Translations under genes and position numbers: made by a program | From: Fibrella aquatilis | Lineage (GTDB): Bacteria; Bacteroidota; Bacteroidia; Cytophagales; Spirosomataceae | Assembly (NCBI RefSeq): GCF_017353255.1 | Contig: NZ_JAFMYU010000016.1 | Coordinates: 97,018 to 161,017 of the forward strand | Length of the DNA stretch: 64,000 nt | Direction: 5' to 3' | Shown: positions 16,965 through 26,052 of the stretch, piece after piece | Numbering within the stretch: position 1 is the stretch's first letter | Layout: each line of letters begins with the position of its first letter | Notes under the pieces: model-generated | Told to the model about the DNA's origin: nothing | Database searches by the model: none | The model's input: only the letters and a program-made list of their open reading frames with translations

Positions 16965-19900
16965 TTACAAGTTGAATCCTAGATTAAAACCAATGCTGCG
17001 GGCCGAGGGCAGGTTGCCGTTTTCGAAACCCTGTACGTTGCCGTCGCCGTAATAGCTGGTTTCGGGGTCGACATGCGGCACTTTCGAGTAGAGTAGGGCC
17101 AGATTCCGGCCTACTACCGACAGCGTGACACCCCGGAACGGCGTACGGCCAAACCACTTGTTGGGCAGCGCCACCGAGAAACGAGCCTCGCGCCATTTCA
17201 CATAATCGGCGTCGAACATGTAAGCTTCGTTGTTATTCCGGTTGTAGAAATTGTGGTAATAATCTTCCGGCAGGGCTACCCGCGTGGTGTTGGGCTGGTA
17301 GCTGAAAGTGCCGTCGGCGTTCTTGATTTCCACCACGCCTTCGCCCACAATACCCCCCTCACGACCGGGTAGGGTTTCGGCCAGAACGCCCGTGTAGCGG
17401 CCAATGTTGACCGAGTGCGCAAACAATTGTCCACCCACGCGCATGTCAAACAACGTACTGAACGTCAAGAACTTGTAGGTGAACGAATTCTGAATACCGC
17501 CCGTCCATTTCGGCATAATGTTGCCAATCACTTTCCGGTCCGACGACATGACGGGGTAACCCTTGCTGTCGAAAATCAGGTTGCCCGATGGGTCGCGGCG
17601 GTAGTAGGTGCCGTAGAAATTCCCGTAGGCATAGCCGGGCCGGGCCTCTAGAATCACGTTGCGCAATAGCGCACCCGTGTTGATCTGGTAATTAGGCAAT
17701 CCGCCCAGATCTACCACCTCCGACCGGTTGCGGGCGTAGTTGACGGTCACGTCCCAGCGGAAGGCCCCCGTCTTCACCGGCGAGCCGCTTAGCTCCACTT
17801 CCCACCCCGAATTGCGGATTTCGCCCGCGTTGATGATCGTGTTGAAATAGCCCGAACTCTGGGGTACGTTGGCCCGCAAAATCTGGTCGAACGTGGTTTT
17901 GGTATAATACGTCACCTCCAGGTTTACGCGGTTGCCAAACAGCCGGGCTTCAATACCAGCCTCGGTAGCCCGCGTGATTTCGGGGCGGAGGTTGGGGTTG
18001 TAGATCAGGTTGTTTTCCGAGAACGTCGTGGTAGCGCCCCAGGGGTCTTCGGCGTTGTATACCTGTGCCGTGCTATAGGGGTCGGTGTCGTTACCCACCT
18101 GCGCCCACGAGGCCCGCACTTTCAGATACGGCAGCGTAGATGACTGAAAACCAAGCGCGTCGGTCAGGACCGCGCTACCCGAAAACGACGGATAGAAGTA
18201 GCTCCGGTTGCCAGCGGGCAGGGTAGAGGACCAGTCGTTGCGGGCCGTTACGTCCAGAAACAGATAATCGCGGAAAGAGAACGTACCCGCCGCGTAGAGG
18301 CTGTTCACGCTCTTTTCGGTCAGCCGGTTGTAGTTCGTGCGCGCCACCGACGCGTTGCCAATGTTGTACAGGTTCGGGATTTTCAGCTCCGGGGCGTACA
18401 TATACTGCCGCTCGAAATAGTTGTAGCGCCGGTTGCCGCCCGCGTTGATCGTTACCCGGAAATCGCTGAATGTTTTGTCGGCCGTAACCAGGAAATCGGA
18501 GTTCGACTCGCGGGTGAAGACGTTGTCGAGCGCGAAATCGCCATTAGGAATGCCCACGCTCCGCGCCCGTTTGGTGTTGCGCCGATCCAGCGACACGTCG
18601 GTACCCGTGCGGCCCATAACCGTAAGCCACGGCAGCGGTTTGTAGATCAGTTGCACATTGCCCACGATCCTGTCTTTGTCGTTGGCGTAGAGCAGCTTGT
18701 TCAAGGCGAAGTAGGGATTGTTCCAGTAGTTAAGGTTCCAGTTGCGCTGCATGGGCCACAGACTAAGGTCGGTGCCGGGTTCCTGATATTGCTTCAGGTC
18801 GTCCAGATCCACCTGCCGCCCAAACCACGTCCAGTACAGATTCAGGTTCTGCCGGTTGTCCGACCCGTCGCGGATGTAGTTGACCGCCGTACGCACGGTC
18901 AGGTTTTTGGCCAGGTTATAGCCCGCATTCAGCGCCACGTTCTGGCGGCGGTAGTTGGTGTTGGGGTACATGCCGCTCTGGTACAGGTTTGTAAACGACA
19001 GCCGCACGTCGCCTTTGTCGTTGCCGCCCGTGATACCCACGTTCTGGGTGTTGGTCATGCCCACTTCATGAAAATTCTTCACGTTGTCGGGCCGGGCAAT
19101 CCAGGGCGTGGCCGTCCGTACACCCGTGGTGGGGTCAACCGGCGAGTTAAACTGCGAAATCAGCCGCCCGTCGAGTTTCGGTCCCCAGCTTTCATCTACC
19201 CCGTCGTTGGTGCCGCCGCCTTTGCCATCGACGTAGGCAAACTGCCCTTTAAAGCCCTGTCCGTACACGTTCTGGTAGTTGGGCAACCGAAACGGCGTGT
19301 CGAACGTGGAGTTGATATTGCCCGAAATGCCCAGCCCTTTGCTGCCCTTACCCGATTTGGTGGTAATCAGAATGACCCCGTTGGCCGCTCGTGAGCCATA
19401 CAGTGCCGCCGCGTTGGCCCCTTTCAACACCGAGATATTGTCGATATCGTCGGGGTTGATGGCCGAGGCGCCGTTGCCATAATCAACCGTCACGTTGTTG
19501 GTGTTGCCTGTGCTGCCCGGTGCGGTGTTATAGCTACCATTGTCAATCGGGATGCCATCGACCACAAACAGGGGCTGATTATTACTGCCGATGGAATTAG
19601 CCCCCCGAATGAGCACCCGCGATGACGCCCCCGGCTGCCCGTTGGACCCCGTCACCTGCACTCCAGCAATCTTCCCCGACAGAGCGTTGACCAGGTTGGT
19701 AGGCCGTGCCTGCGTCAGTTCCGAGCCTTTCAATTCCTGGATGTTATAGCCCAGTGCTTTCTTCTCGCGCTCGATACCCAGAGCCGTCACCACCACTTCG
19801 CTTAGTTGCGAGGCATCTTCGGCCAGAGTTAGTTCAATTTCGGTGCGGTTGCCCACGGTCACTTCCTGCGATACGTACCCAATGTACGAGATCACCAGCT

Positions 19901-20102
19901 TGTCGGTGGGCGAGGCCGAGATCGTGAAGCCGCCATCTGCGTTGGTAGAGGACCCGGTGTTGGTGCCTTTCACGAGCACGTTAGCCCCCGGCAGGCCCGC
20001 CCCGTTGGCCGATAGCACCCGGCCTTTGATGGATTGAGCTATGGCACTGCTGGCGCATAGCATCAGACAGAGCAACAGCCCATACAGGGTATATTTTCTC
20101 AT
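16965..20102 (-). CDS. SusC/RagA-family TonB-linked outer membrane transporter
   Basis: A 1045-residue outer-membrane protein: signal peptide (LYGLLLCLMLCASSAIAQ), an N-terminal carboxypeptidase-regulatory-like domain (IKGRVLSANGAGLPGANVLV), the segment LSEVVVTALGIEREKKALGY, a plug domain (GVQVTGSNGQPGASSRVLIR; PLFVVDGIPIDNG; ISVLKGANAAALYGSRAANG) and a long beta-barrel ending SIGFNLGFNL. It imports ligands captured by SusD, powered by TonB-ExbBD. It forms a pair with the downstream SusD and follows an MFS transporter gene after a terminator/attenuator-like element. Confidence 0.95.
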   Translation of the reverse strand: MRKYTLYGLLLCLMLCASSAIAQSIKGRVLSANGAGLPGANVLVKGTNTGSSTNADGGFTISASPTDKLVISYIGYVSQEVTVGNRTEIELTLAEDASQLSEVVVTALGIEREKKALGYNIQELKGSELTQARPTNLVNALSGKIAGVQVTGSNGQPGASSRVLIRGANSIGSNNQPLFVVDGIPIDNGSYNTAPGSTGNTNNVTVDYGNGASAINPDDIDNISVLKGANAAALYGSRAANGVILITTKSGKGSKGLGISGNINSTFDTPFRLPNYQNVYGQGFKGQFAYVDGKGGGTNDGVDESWGPKLDGRLISQFNSPVDPTTGVRTATPWIARPDNVKNFHEVGMTNTQNVGITGGNDKGDVRLSFTNLYQSGMYPNTNYRRQNVALNAGYNLAKNLTVRTAVNYIRDGSDNRQNLNLYWTWFGRQVDLDDLKQYQEPGTDLSLWPMQRNWNLNYWNNPYFALNKLLYANDKDRIVGNVQLIYKPLPWLTVMGRTGTDVSLDRRNTKRARSVGIPNGDFALDNVFTRESNSDFLVTADKTFSDFRVTINAGGNRRYNYFERQYMYAPELKIPNLYNIGNASVARTNYNRLTEKSVNSLYAAGTFSFRDYLFLDVTARNDWSSTLPAGNRSYFYPSFSGSAVLTDALGFQSSTLPYLKVRASWAQVGNDTDPYSTAQVYNAEDPWGATTTFSENNLIYNPNLRPEITRATEAGIEARLFGNRVNLEVTYYTKTTFDQILRANVPQSSGYFNTIINAGEIRNSGWEVELSGSPVKTGAFRWDVTVNYARNRSEVVDLGGLPNYQINTGALLRNVILEARPGYAYGNFYGTYYRRDPSGNLIFDSKGYPVMSSDRKVIGNIMPKWTGGIQNSFTYKFLTFSTLFDMRVGGQLFAHSVNIGRYTGVLAETLPGREGGIVGEGVVEIKNADGTFSYQPNTTRVALPEDYYHNFYNRNNNEAYMFDADYVKWREARFSVALPNKWFGRTPFRGVTLSVVGRNLALLYSKVPHVDPETSYYGDGNVQGFENGNLPSARSIGFNLGFNL

Positions 20103-20263
20103 AATCGGTTGACGTTAAGATAAACAGGTTGTATTCTAATATTCTGTAATTCCTGAAATATTCAACCGATTATTTGGCGTTAAAAATATATTACAAAATT
20201 TTCAATAATAATTAAAGATTAATTAAAAAATATCATAGAAGGATGCAATTTTCTACAAGTGTA

Positions 20264-20312
20264 CCTGATCGGGCACAAAAAAGCGGTGCCCGATCAGGTC
20301 TGGCACCGCTTT
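20264..20312 (-). promoter_or_regulatory. Overlapping alternative hairpins between the MFS gene and susC (terminator, possible attenuator)
   Basis: Read on the minus strand, AAAGCGGTGCC (20302-20312 side) pairs with GGCACCGCTTT (20280-20290) and is followed by a U-run: a standard terminator after the MFS gene. A second stem (20264-20276 with 20286-20298, 13 bp, perfect) uses part of the same bases and cannot form at the same time. A third short hairpin lies at 20320-20340. The rest of 20103-20263, upstream of susC, is AT-rich with no gene. Confidence 0.55.
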
Positions 20313-20345
20313 GAGTAGAACCCCGCCACTACGGTGGGGTGATGC

Positions 20346-21596
20346 TTACAACTGTGGCTGTTGAGCTGCCACTTCATCCAGGCTGTGGTCTACTTTGCGG
20401 TTGCGCATGAAGAAATAGAGACCTGCGAAGGCCACGATCAGAATAATGGGGAACGTGGTCATTTTAGTCAGCGTGGCCTGTCCGGCAGCCAGTTCGAGGG
20501 CATCGCCCGTGAGGCCCGTGGCGGCTTTGGTAACCCGTTCGCTATCAATCCATTTGCCAATGATGGGCTGGAAAATAGAGGTTGAGAACATGCCCACGCC
20601 CCCCACAATCGACATGCCCAGGGCACCACTCAACGGAATGCGTTCGGCTACGAAACCGATCATTGTTGGCCAGAAATAGCACACGCCAATGGCGAAGAAA
20701 ATGGCTGCTACATAGGCCATTGCGCCCGTTTGAGTGCTGAACAGGTAGATACCAATCGTGGCGAAGATAGCTCCACCCAGCAGTACGCCGGTTTGGTCGA
20801 GGCGATGGATGATTGGTCCACCAAAGTACCGGCCAACAGCCATCAAACCTGTTACCAGGGCCAGAATCAGCATGGGACTAGCACCGCTTTTGCTCATAAT
20901 GAGGCCCACCCACTGTTGCGGACCGAACTCGGAAATAGCCGTCAGCGCCATGCAGCAAAAGATAAACAGGTAAAGCGGCGTGAGCATAGCCTGGAAGTTT
21001 TTGCCCAGCGACGTTACACCTTCTACGCGTGGTTTTGGAAACGCCTGGCCGAAAAACAGGAACGCATAGATGAGGGTCGGCACCATAATGGCCCAAATCT
21101 GAGCCTGCCACGAAAAGCCACCGTCGGTCATGAACTTCGACAGCAGGCTACCCACCACAATGCCACCAGGGAACCACATATGGAAGCGGTTCAACTGTTT
21201 GTTCATCTGTGCCCCTGAATACATGTCGGCGATCAGCGGATTACAGGCGGCTTCGGTGCAGCCGTTGCCGATGCCGATGAACAGTGTCGAGATTAGTAGA
21301 CCCGTGTAACCGCCCGAATAGATTGTGAGCAGAATACCCAGCGTATGGGCCACAAAGGCCACCGTCATAATAATTCTTGGCCCAACGGTATGGTATACCA
21401 GCCCCCCAACGATCATGGAAATGGGGAAGCCCAAAAACCACATCGAGTTGATAAAACCCAGTTGTTCGGCGCTCAGGCCAAACTCGGTGCCTAGCTGCGG
21501 CAGAATACCCGCTCGTATGCTAAACGAAAAGGCGGTGGTGATGAGAGCAAAGCAGCTTGACAAAAAAAGCCGCGATGGATTGACGGTTTGGTTCAT
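20346..21596 (-). CDS. MFS transporter, sugar-type
   Basis: A 416-residue major facilitator protein with about 12 membrane segments (FLSSCFALITTAFSFSIRAG; LGFINSMWFLGFPISMIVGG; LLISTLFIGIGNGCTEAACN; MLILALVTGLMAVGRYFGG; FFAIGVCYFWPTMIGFVAER). The GNGCTEAACNPLIAD motif occurs in Bacteroidota transporters found with sugar-oxidising genes. It is divergent from the Gfo/Idh gene at 21825 and upstream of susC on the same strand, so it probably moves the sugar or derivative handled by this region across the inner membrane. Substrate unknown. Confidence 0.85.
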   Translation of the reverse strand: MNQTVNPSRLFLSSCFALITTAFSFSIRAGILPQLGTEFGLSAEQLGFINSMWFLGFPISMIVGGLVYHTVGPRIIMTVAFVAHTLGILLTIYSGGYTGLLISTLFIGIGNGCTEAACNPLIADMYSGAQMNKQLNRFHMWFPGGIVVGSLLSKFMTDGGFSWQAQIWAIMVPTLIYAFLFFGQAFPKPRVEGVTSLGKNFQAMLTPLYLFIFCCMALTAISEFGPQQWVGLIMSKSGASPMLILALVTGLMAVGRYFGGPIIHRLDQTGVLLGGAIFATIGIYLFSTQTGAMAYVAAIFFAIGVCYFWPTMIGFVAERIPLSGALGMSIVGGVGMFSTSIFQPIIGKWIDSERVTKAATGLTGDALELAAGQATLTKMTTFPIILIVAFAGLYFFMRNRKVDHSLDEVAAQQPQL

Positions 21597-21824
21597 AATC
21601 GGAAGGAGATAGGATGATTTTGGTGAAACAAGTAATCTCGGTTTGCGAATAAAGCGGATTCGTGCGGCTTATTACCCGGTTGTTATGCTGAATTGCACAT
21701 CCAGCACAACCTGGCTCCCCTTAAAAAGTAAATCAGCCCCCTTTTGCGATTTCCTTATATAAGGGTTGCTTCGGGGCCGTTGCCCGTCCTTACTTTGCAG
21801 CCTAAGCCTTACCAACGTCTGTTT

Positions 21825-23027
21825 ATGACTATTCAGCCCGACAAGAACCCTACGTTTATTCCCTCCACTACGCACCGCAAGCTCCGCATGGGCATGGTGG
21901 GCGGTAGCCTCGACGCCTTCATCGGGGCCGTACACCGCCGCGCCGCCGTTCTCGACAATGAGATCGAACTGGTGTGTGGGGCTTTTAGCTCTAACTCTGA
22001 AAAATCGCGGCAAACGGGCCATGCGCTTTACCTGCCACCTAATCGGGTTTACGACAATTTCGAGGCCATGATTCTCCGGGAAAAGGAGCTTCCCGACGGT
22101 GAACGCATGGATTTCGTGACCGTCGTGACGCCCAACCATATGCACTTTGCCCCGGCCAAAATGGCCCTCGAAAACGGCTTCCACGTGGTCTGCGACAAGC
22201 CCATGACGCTGAACCTGGCCGAGGCCCGCGAGCTAAAACGCATTGTGGAACAAACCGGCCTGCTGTTCTGCCTTACCCACAACTACACCGGTTACCCGAT
22301 GGTGAAGGAAGCCCGGGCGATGGTGAAAGCGGGCAAGCTGGGCAAAATTCGTAAGGTCATCGTGGAATACCCGCAGGGCTGGCTGGCGCAGTTGGTGGAA
22401 GCGACGGGGCAGAAACAGGCAAGCTGGCGCACCGATCCGGCCAAATCAGGCGCAGTGGGTGGCGTGGGCGACATCGGTACGCACGCCGAAAACCTCGCCG
22501 AGTACATTACGGGCCTGAAAATCACTGAACTCTGCGCCGACCTCACCATTTTCGTGGAAGGCCGCCTGCTCGATGACGACGCTAACATGCTGCTCCGGTT
22601 CGACAATGGTGCCAAGGGGCTACTCACCAACAGTCAGATTGCCAACGGCGAAGAAAACCCGTTCTCCATCCGTGTCTACGGGGAATTCGGTGGTTTAGAG
22701 TGGCATCAGATGGAGCCTAACACGCTGATTTACAAAACCAACGAAGCCGGTGCGCGTCTCATTCGCACGGGTGTGGGTGACCTCTCGCCCGAAGCACAGG
22801 CCAACACACGCCTGCCCGCCGGCCACCCCGAAGCGTTTCTGGAGGCCTTCGCCAATATTTACACTGCCTTTGCCCAAACCCTTCGCGCTCGCCTCAACGG
22901 CACCGAACCTGACCCCATCCGCCTCGATTTTCCCGGCGTGGAAGAAGGCGTTCGCGGCATGGCCTTCATCGACACCGTCGTCGCGTCGGATAAGTCGTCG
23001 GAGAAGTGGACGAAATTTATTTCGTAA
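21825..23027 (+). CDS. Gfo/Idh/MocA family oxidoreductase
   Basis: A 400-residue NAD(P)-dependent sugar dehydrogenase-like protein starting at 21825. N-terminal Rossmann motif [20 protein letters not shown]; catalytic-region motif [12 protein letters not shown] (the EKP motif is DKP here); C-terminal substrate domain [20 protein letters not shown]. The family oxidises or epimerises sugars and inositols. A near-consensus promoter box (TTACTTTG, 21790-21797) lies 27 bp before the start. It heads a co-directional run with a second Gfo/Idh gene and a TIM-barrel isomerase, suggesting one keto-sugar pathway. Confidence 0.9.
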   Translation: MTIQPDKNPTFIPSTTHRKLRMGMVGGSLDAFIGAVHRRAAVLDNEIELVCGAFSSNSEKSRQTGHALYLPPNRVYDNFEAMILREKELPDGERMDFVTVVTPNHMHFAPAKMALENGFHVVCDKPMTLNLAEARELKRIVEQTGLLFCLTHNYTGYPMVKEARAMVKAGKLGKIRKVIVEYPQGWLAQLVEATGQKQASWRTDPAKSGAVGGVGDIGTHAENLAEYITGLKITELCADLTIFVEGRLLDDDANMLLRFDNGAKGLLTNSQIANGEENPFSIRVYGEFGGLEWHQMEPNTLIYKTNEAGARLIRTGVGDLSPEAQANTRLPAGHPEAFLEAFANIYTAFAQTLRARLNGTEPDPIRLDFPGVEEGVRGMAFIDTVVASDKSSEKWTKFIS

Positions 23028-23041
23028 GGTATCGGCGTACC

Positions 23042-23099
23042 CCCCCGCCCTAAAGGGTGCTTTGCTTACGCGTAAGCAAAGCACCCTTTAGGGCGGGGG
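23042..23099. repeat. Perfect 58-bp palindrome without loop
   Basis: Arms 23042-23070 and 23071-23099 are exact complements meeting at TTACG|CGTAA. The apex is GCTTACGCGTAAGC, the same core as in other hairpins of the window. A further outer pair (ATCGGCGTA at 23031-23039 and its complement at 23118-23126) extends the structure. It lies between two co-directional Gfo/Idh genes. Confidence 0.9.
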
Positions 23100-23172
23100 C
23101 GGTCCCGCGTCCGGGGTTACGCCGATTAAAAACACAAACCCTTTTTCTTTTTTCACTAATTCGCTCATTCTA

Positions 23173-24318
23173 ATGACTAAAATACAAGTTGGTGTCGTTG
23201 GCACCGGTTTCATTGGTCCCGCGCACATCGAAGCCCTCCGTCGGTTGCCCAATGTCGAAGTCGTTGCGCTCTGCGAAGTGTCGCAGGAACTGGCCGAAAC
23301 CAAGGCCGCACAGTTGGGTATTCCCCGCGCCTACACGTTCGATGAACTGTTGAAGCAGGACGACATTCAGAGTATCCATATCTGCACGCCCAATTTCCTG
23401 CACTATAGTCAGTCGAAAGCGGCGTTGCTGGCGGGTAAACACGTCATCTGCGAAAAACCGCTGGCGAAAGACCTGCACGAAGCCGAGGAACTGGTGCAAC
23501 TGGCCAAAGAGTCGGGCCTCGTCAACGCCGTGCATTTCAACCTCCGCTACTACCCGCTGGTACGGCAGATGAAGGTCATGCGCGAGAAAGGCGAGCTGGG
23601 CGACGTCTACAGCATTATCGGCTCGTATTTGCAAGACTGGCTCTTCTACGAAACGGACTACAACTGGCGCCTCGAACCTGACAAATCGGGCGACTCCCGC
23701 GCTATTGCCGACATTGGGTCGCACCTGATGGATATCATCGAGTACATCACGGGCCTGAAAACGACCGCCGTACTGGCCGATTTCAACACGATCCACAAGA
23801 CGCGGAAAAAGCCCCTGAAGCCGGTAGAAACCTATTCGGGCAAGATGCTCCAGCCTGACGACTACGCCGACGTACCCATTAACACCGAAGACCACGCCAA
23901 CGTGCTGCTCCGGTTTGATAATGGCAACCGGGGTGTTGTCACCGTGTCGCAGGTGTCGGCAGGGCGCAAGAATCAGTTGAAGCTGGAGATTTCGGGGTCG
24001 AAAAAGACGTTCGCGTTTGATTCAGAATCACCCAACCAACTCTGGATGGGTAACCGCGACGGCTTTAACCAAACCGTGACGGATGACCCCTCGCTGGTTC
24101 ACGCCGAAGTGCGGTCGGTAATCGGTTTTCCGGGTGGGCACAACGAAGGTTTCCCCGACACTTCAAAGCAGATGTTCAAGGAAGTTTACGCCGCTATCGA
24201 AGCAGGCAAACAGCCTGAAAACCCGACGTACCCTACGTTTGCCGACGGTTATCGGGAGTTGCTCATTTGCGAACGCATTCTAGAATCGAACAAAAGTCAA
24301 AGCTGGGTTGAGGTGTAG
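23173..24318 (+). CDS. Gfo/Idh/MocA family oxidoreductase (second copy)
   Basis: A 381-residue protein with Rossmann motif GVVGTGFIGPAHIEALRRL, the EKP motif (HVICEKPLAKDLHEAEEL) and the IADIGSHLMDIIEYITGLK segment. Only the general domain plan is shared with the upstream paralogue, so each probably acts on a different intermediate. Family role: NAD(P)-dependent oxidation of a sugar hydroxyl, giving a keto-sugar. The next metabolic gene in line is a sugar isomerase/epimerase at 24904. The stop codon TAG (24316-24318) donates its G to the first GTGAAAGA repeat unit. Confidence 0.9.
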   Translation: MTKIQVGVVGTGFIGPAHIEALRRLPNVEVVALCEVSQELAETKAAQLGIPRAYTFDELLKQDDIQSIHICTPNFLHYSQSKAALLAGKHVICEKPLAKDLHEAEELVQLAKESGLVNAVHFNLRYYPLVRQMKVMREKGELGDVYSIIGSYLQDWLFYETDYNWRLEPDKSGDSRAIADIGSHLMDIIEYITGLKTTAVLADFNTIHKTRKKPLKPVETYSGKMLQPDDYADVPINTEDHANVLLRFDNGNRGVVTVSQVSAGRKNQLKLEISGSKKTFAFDSESPNQLWMGNRDGFNQTVTDDPSLVHAEVRSVIGFPGGHNEGFPDTSKQMFKEVYAAIEAGKQPENPTYPTFADGYRELLICERILESNKSQSWVEV

Positions 24319-24349
24319 TGAAAGAGTGAAAGACAGAAAGAGCGAAAGA
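24318..24349. repeat. Left arm of GTGAAAGA 8-bp tandem repeat
   Basis: Four consecutive 8-bp units: GTGAAAGA, GTGAAAGA, CAGAAAGA, GCGAAAGA. The reverse complement recurs at 24867-24901, so the four-helix-bundle gene lies between inverted copies. It begins in the stop codon of the preceding gene and ends 11 bp before the next ATG. Confidence 0.85.
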
Positions 24350-24360
24350 ATGGTTTTGCA

Positions 24361-24795
24361 ATGACCGAGAGCTATAATGGTGAATTTGACTGGGATGAAA
24401 ATTGGCTTGGTGAACCTGTCGCTGATTATTCCTCTTTTTCTAAAAGCCAGTTTTTGGAAGATGTTGGTCGCCGACTGACTAATGTCATGCTTCGATGTCT
24501 GACGGTTTGTCGGGCACTTCCTAATCGTTATGAGGCACAGCATTTTAGTCATCAATTGATTCGCTCTGCTTCTTCTTTCGCTGCCAACTTTCGTGCGGTT
24601 CGTCGAAGCCGGAGCAGCAAGGAATATTTCGCTAAGTTAAGTTTGGTAATTGAAGAGTTAGATGAATCGCTTTTCTGGCTCGAAACGCTGGTTGCTGCTC
24701 AACTTGTCCCCGAACAGCGATTGGCAGACTTGATCGACGAAGGGTATCAGCTTTTAAAAATTCTCTCTAAATCCCGTAAAACAGTGAGCGACTGA
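24361..24795 (+). CDS. Four-helix bundle protein (S23/23S rRNA intervening-sequence type)
   Basis: A 144-residue, mostly helical protein. RLTNVMLRCLTVCRALPN, then HQLIRSASSFAANFRAVRRSR, SSKEYFAKLSLVIEELDESL and LVPEQRLADLIDEGYQLLKI form four helices with the 'R-SS-A-N' and 'K-L-A-EL-E-WL' signature of the S23/IVS four-helix family. Homologues are encoded within intervening sequences of 23S rRNA, and the fold is shared with DGR accessory Avd proteins; molecular role unsettled. The gene is AT-richer than the sugar genes it separates and lies between inverted GTGAAAGA repeats, which suggests insertion into a pre-existing operon. Confidence 0.8.
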   Translation: MTESYNGEFDWDENWLGEPVADYSSFSKSQFLEDVGRRLTNVMLRCLTVCRALPNRYEAQHFSHQLIRSASSFAANFRAVRRSRSSKEYFAKLSLVIEELDESLFWLETLVAAQLVPEQRLADLIDEGYQLLKILSKSRKTVSD

Positions 24796-24802
24796 CAATC
24801 AT

Positions 24803-24901
24803 GGAGTGAAAGAGATAAAGAGTGGTTCCTATGGCTTATCCATTGACCTGTTTATGCCAGCGCAATCACTCTTTCGCTCTTTCATTCTTTCGCTCTTTCA
24901 C
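24803..24901. repeat. Hairpin of GTGAAAGA-type 8-bp units
   Basis: GAGTGAAAGAGATAAAGAG (within 24803-24825) pairs with the tandem CACTCTTT, CGCTCTTT, CATTCTTT, CGCTCTTT at 24867-24898. The right arm is also complementary to the left-hand repeat at 24318-24349. The loop (24826-24866) has no visible gene. The element ends 3 bp before the ATG at 24904. Confidence 0.85.
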
Positions 24902-24903
24902 AT

Positions 24904-25956
24904 ATGAAATCACTAAAAGGACCAGGCATCTTTCTCGCGCAATTCATGGGCGACGAAGCCCCCTTCAATTCGCTCGATTCGATTGCCCGCTACATGGCCA
25001 ACCTCGGCTACAAGGGTATCCAACTCCCCACTTGGGACCCCCGCGTGATTGACCTGCAACAGGCCGCCGACAGCAAGACCTACTGCGACGAACTGAAAGG
25101 TAAACTTGCCGACATCGGCGTGGAAATCACTGAGCTGTCTACTCACTTGCAGGGGCAGCTTGTAGCCGTTCACCCCGCCTACGCCCCTATGTTCGACGGG
25201 TTTGGCCCGGCAGAACTGGCGGGAAAACCTGTTGAGCAACAGGCATGGGCCGTCAATCAGATGATGCTGGCTGCCAAGGCGAGCCAAAATCTGGGTTTAA
25301 CGGCCCACGTGTCGTTTACGGGTGCCCTGCAATGGCCGTTTGCCTATCCGTGGCCCCAACGCCCCGCCGGTTTGGTCGAAACGGGTTTTGCCGAACTGGG
25401 CAAACGCTGGAAACCCATTCTCGACGCCTTTGACGATGCCGGTGTAAACGTGGGCTATGAACTACACCCCGGCGAAGACGTGTTTGACGGAGCTACATTT
25501 GAGCTATTTCTTGATGCCGTAGACAACCACAAACGGGCGGGGATCAACTACGACCCCAGCCATTTTGTACTGCAATGTCTTGACTATCTGGAGTTTATTG
25601 ATATATACCACGAGCGAATCTACGCCTTCCACGTCAAAGATGCCGAGTTTAACCCCACGGGTCGGCAGGGAGTTTACAGCGGTTTTCAAAGCTGGGTGAA
25701 TCGCGCTGGTCGGTTCCGTTCTCTGGGCGACGGGCAGGTCGATTTTAAAAGCATTTTCAGCAAAATGGCGCAGTACGACTACGACGGCTGGGCGGTGCTG
25801 GAGTGGGAGTGCGCCATCAAACACCCCGAACAGGGTGCCGCTGAGGGTGCTCCATTCATCCAGAACCACATGATCCGCGTCACCGAGCGCGCCTTCGACG
25901 ACTTCGCCAGCAGCGGCTCAGACGAGGCCTTTAACAGGAAGGTGCTGGGATTGTAA
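24904..25956 (+). CDS. Sugar phosphate isomerase/epimerase (xylose isomerase-like TIM barrel)
   Basis: A 350-residue AP-endonuclease-2/xylose-isomerase-like TIM barrel. Indicative segments are IARYMANLGYKGIQLPTWDP, VGYELHPGEDVFDGATFELF (metal-binding Glu), INYDPSHFVLQCLDYLEFI and YAFHVKDAEFNPTGRQG (metal-binding His/Asp), with the closing WAVLEWECAIKH. The family isomerises or epimerises sugars using a divalent metal. Co-directional with two Gfo/Idh genes and convergent with the RhaT-like gene, it likely acts in the same sugar pathway. It ends in L-stop inside a perfect inverted repeat. Confidence 0.88.
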   Translation: MKSLKGPGIFLAQFMGDEAPFNSLDSIARYMANLGYKGIQLPTWDPRVIDLQQAADSKTYCDELKGKLADIGVEITELSTHLQGQLVAVHPAYAPMFDGFGPAELAGKPVEQQAWAVNQMMLAAKASQNLGLTAHVSFTGALQWPFAYPWPQRPAGLVETGFAELGKRWKPILDAFDDAGVNVGYELHPGEDVFDGATFELFLDAVDNHKRAGINYDPSHFVLQCLDYLEFIDIYHERIYAFHVKDAEFNPTGRQGVYSGFQSWVNRAGRFRSLGDGQVDFKSIFSKMAQYDYDGWAVLEWECAIKHPEQGAAEGAPFIQNHMIRVTERAFDDFASSGSDEAFNRKVLGL

Positions 25957-26052
25957 AGCAGAGAGGTAAGAGGTAAGAGGTAAGAGGGCTGACGCATGTA
26001 TATGCTTGCGTCAGCCCTCTTACCTCTTACCTCTTACCTCTCTGCTTTACAA
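25951..26052. repeat. Perfect 46-bp-arm inverted repeat with GAGGTAA heptads
   Basis: Arms 25951-25996 and 26007-26052 are exact complements. Each contains three tandem GAGGTAA units and the apical core GGGCTGACGCA. The outermost bases TTGTAA encode the final Leu and stop of both convergent genes. The loop is 10 nt. Confidence 0.95.

Noticed and set aside
18651..19394. 247-codon plus-strand frame inside susC
   Set aside because: SusC is complete in the other strand with all family domains; the frame is a shadow product of high GC.
24318..24901. CRISPR array from short tandem units
   Set aside because: Units are 8 bp with no unique spacers, and no cas genes are present anywhere in the window.
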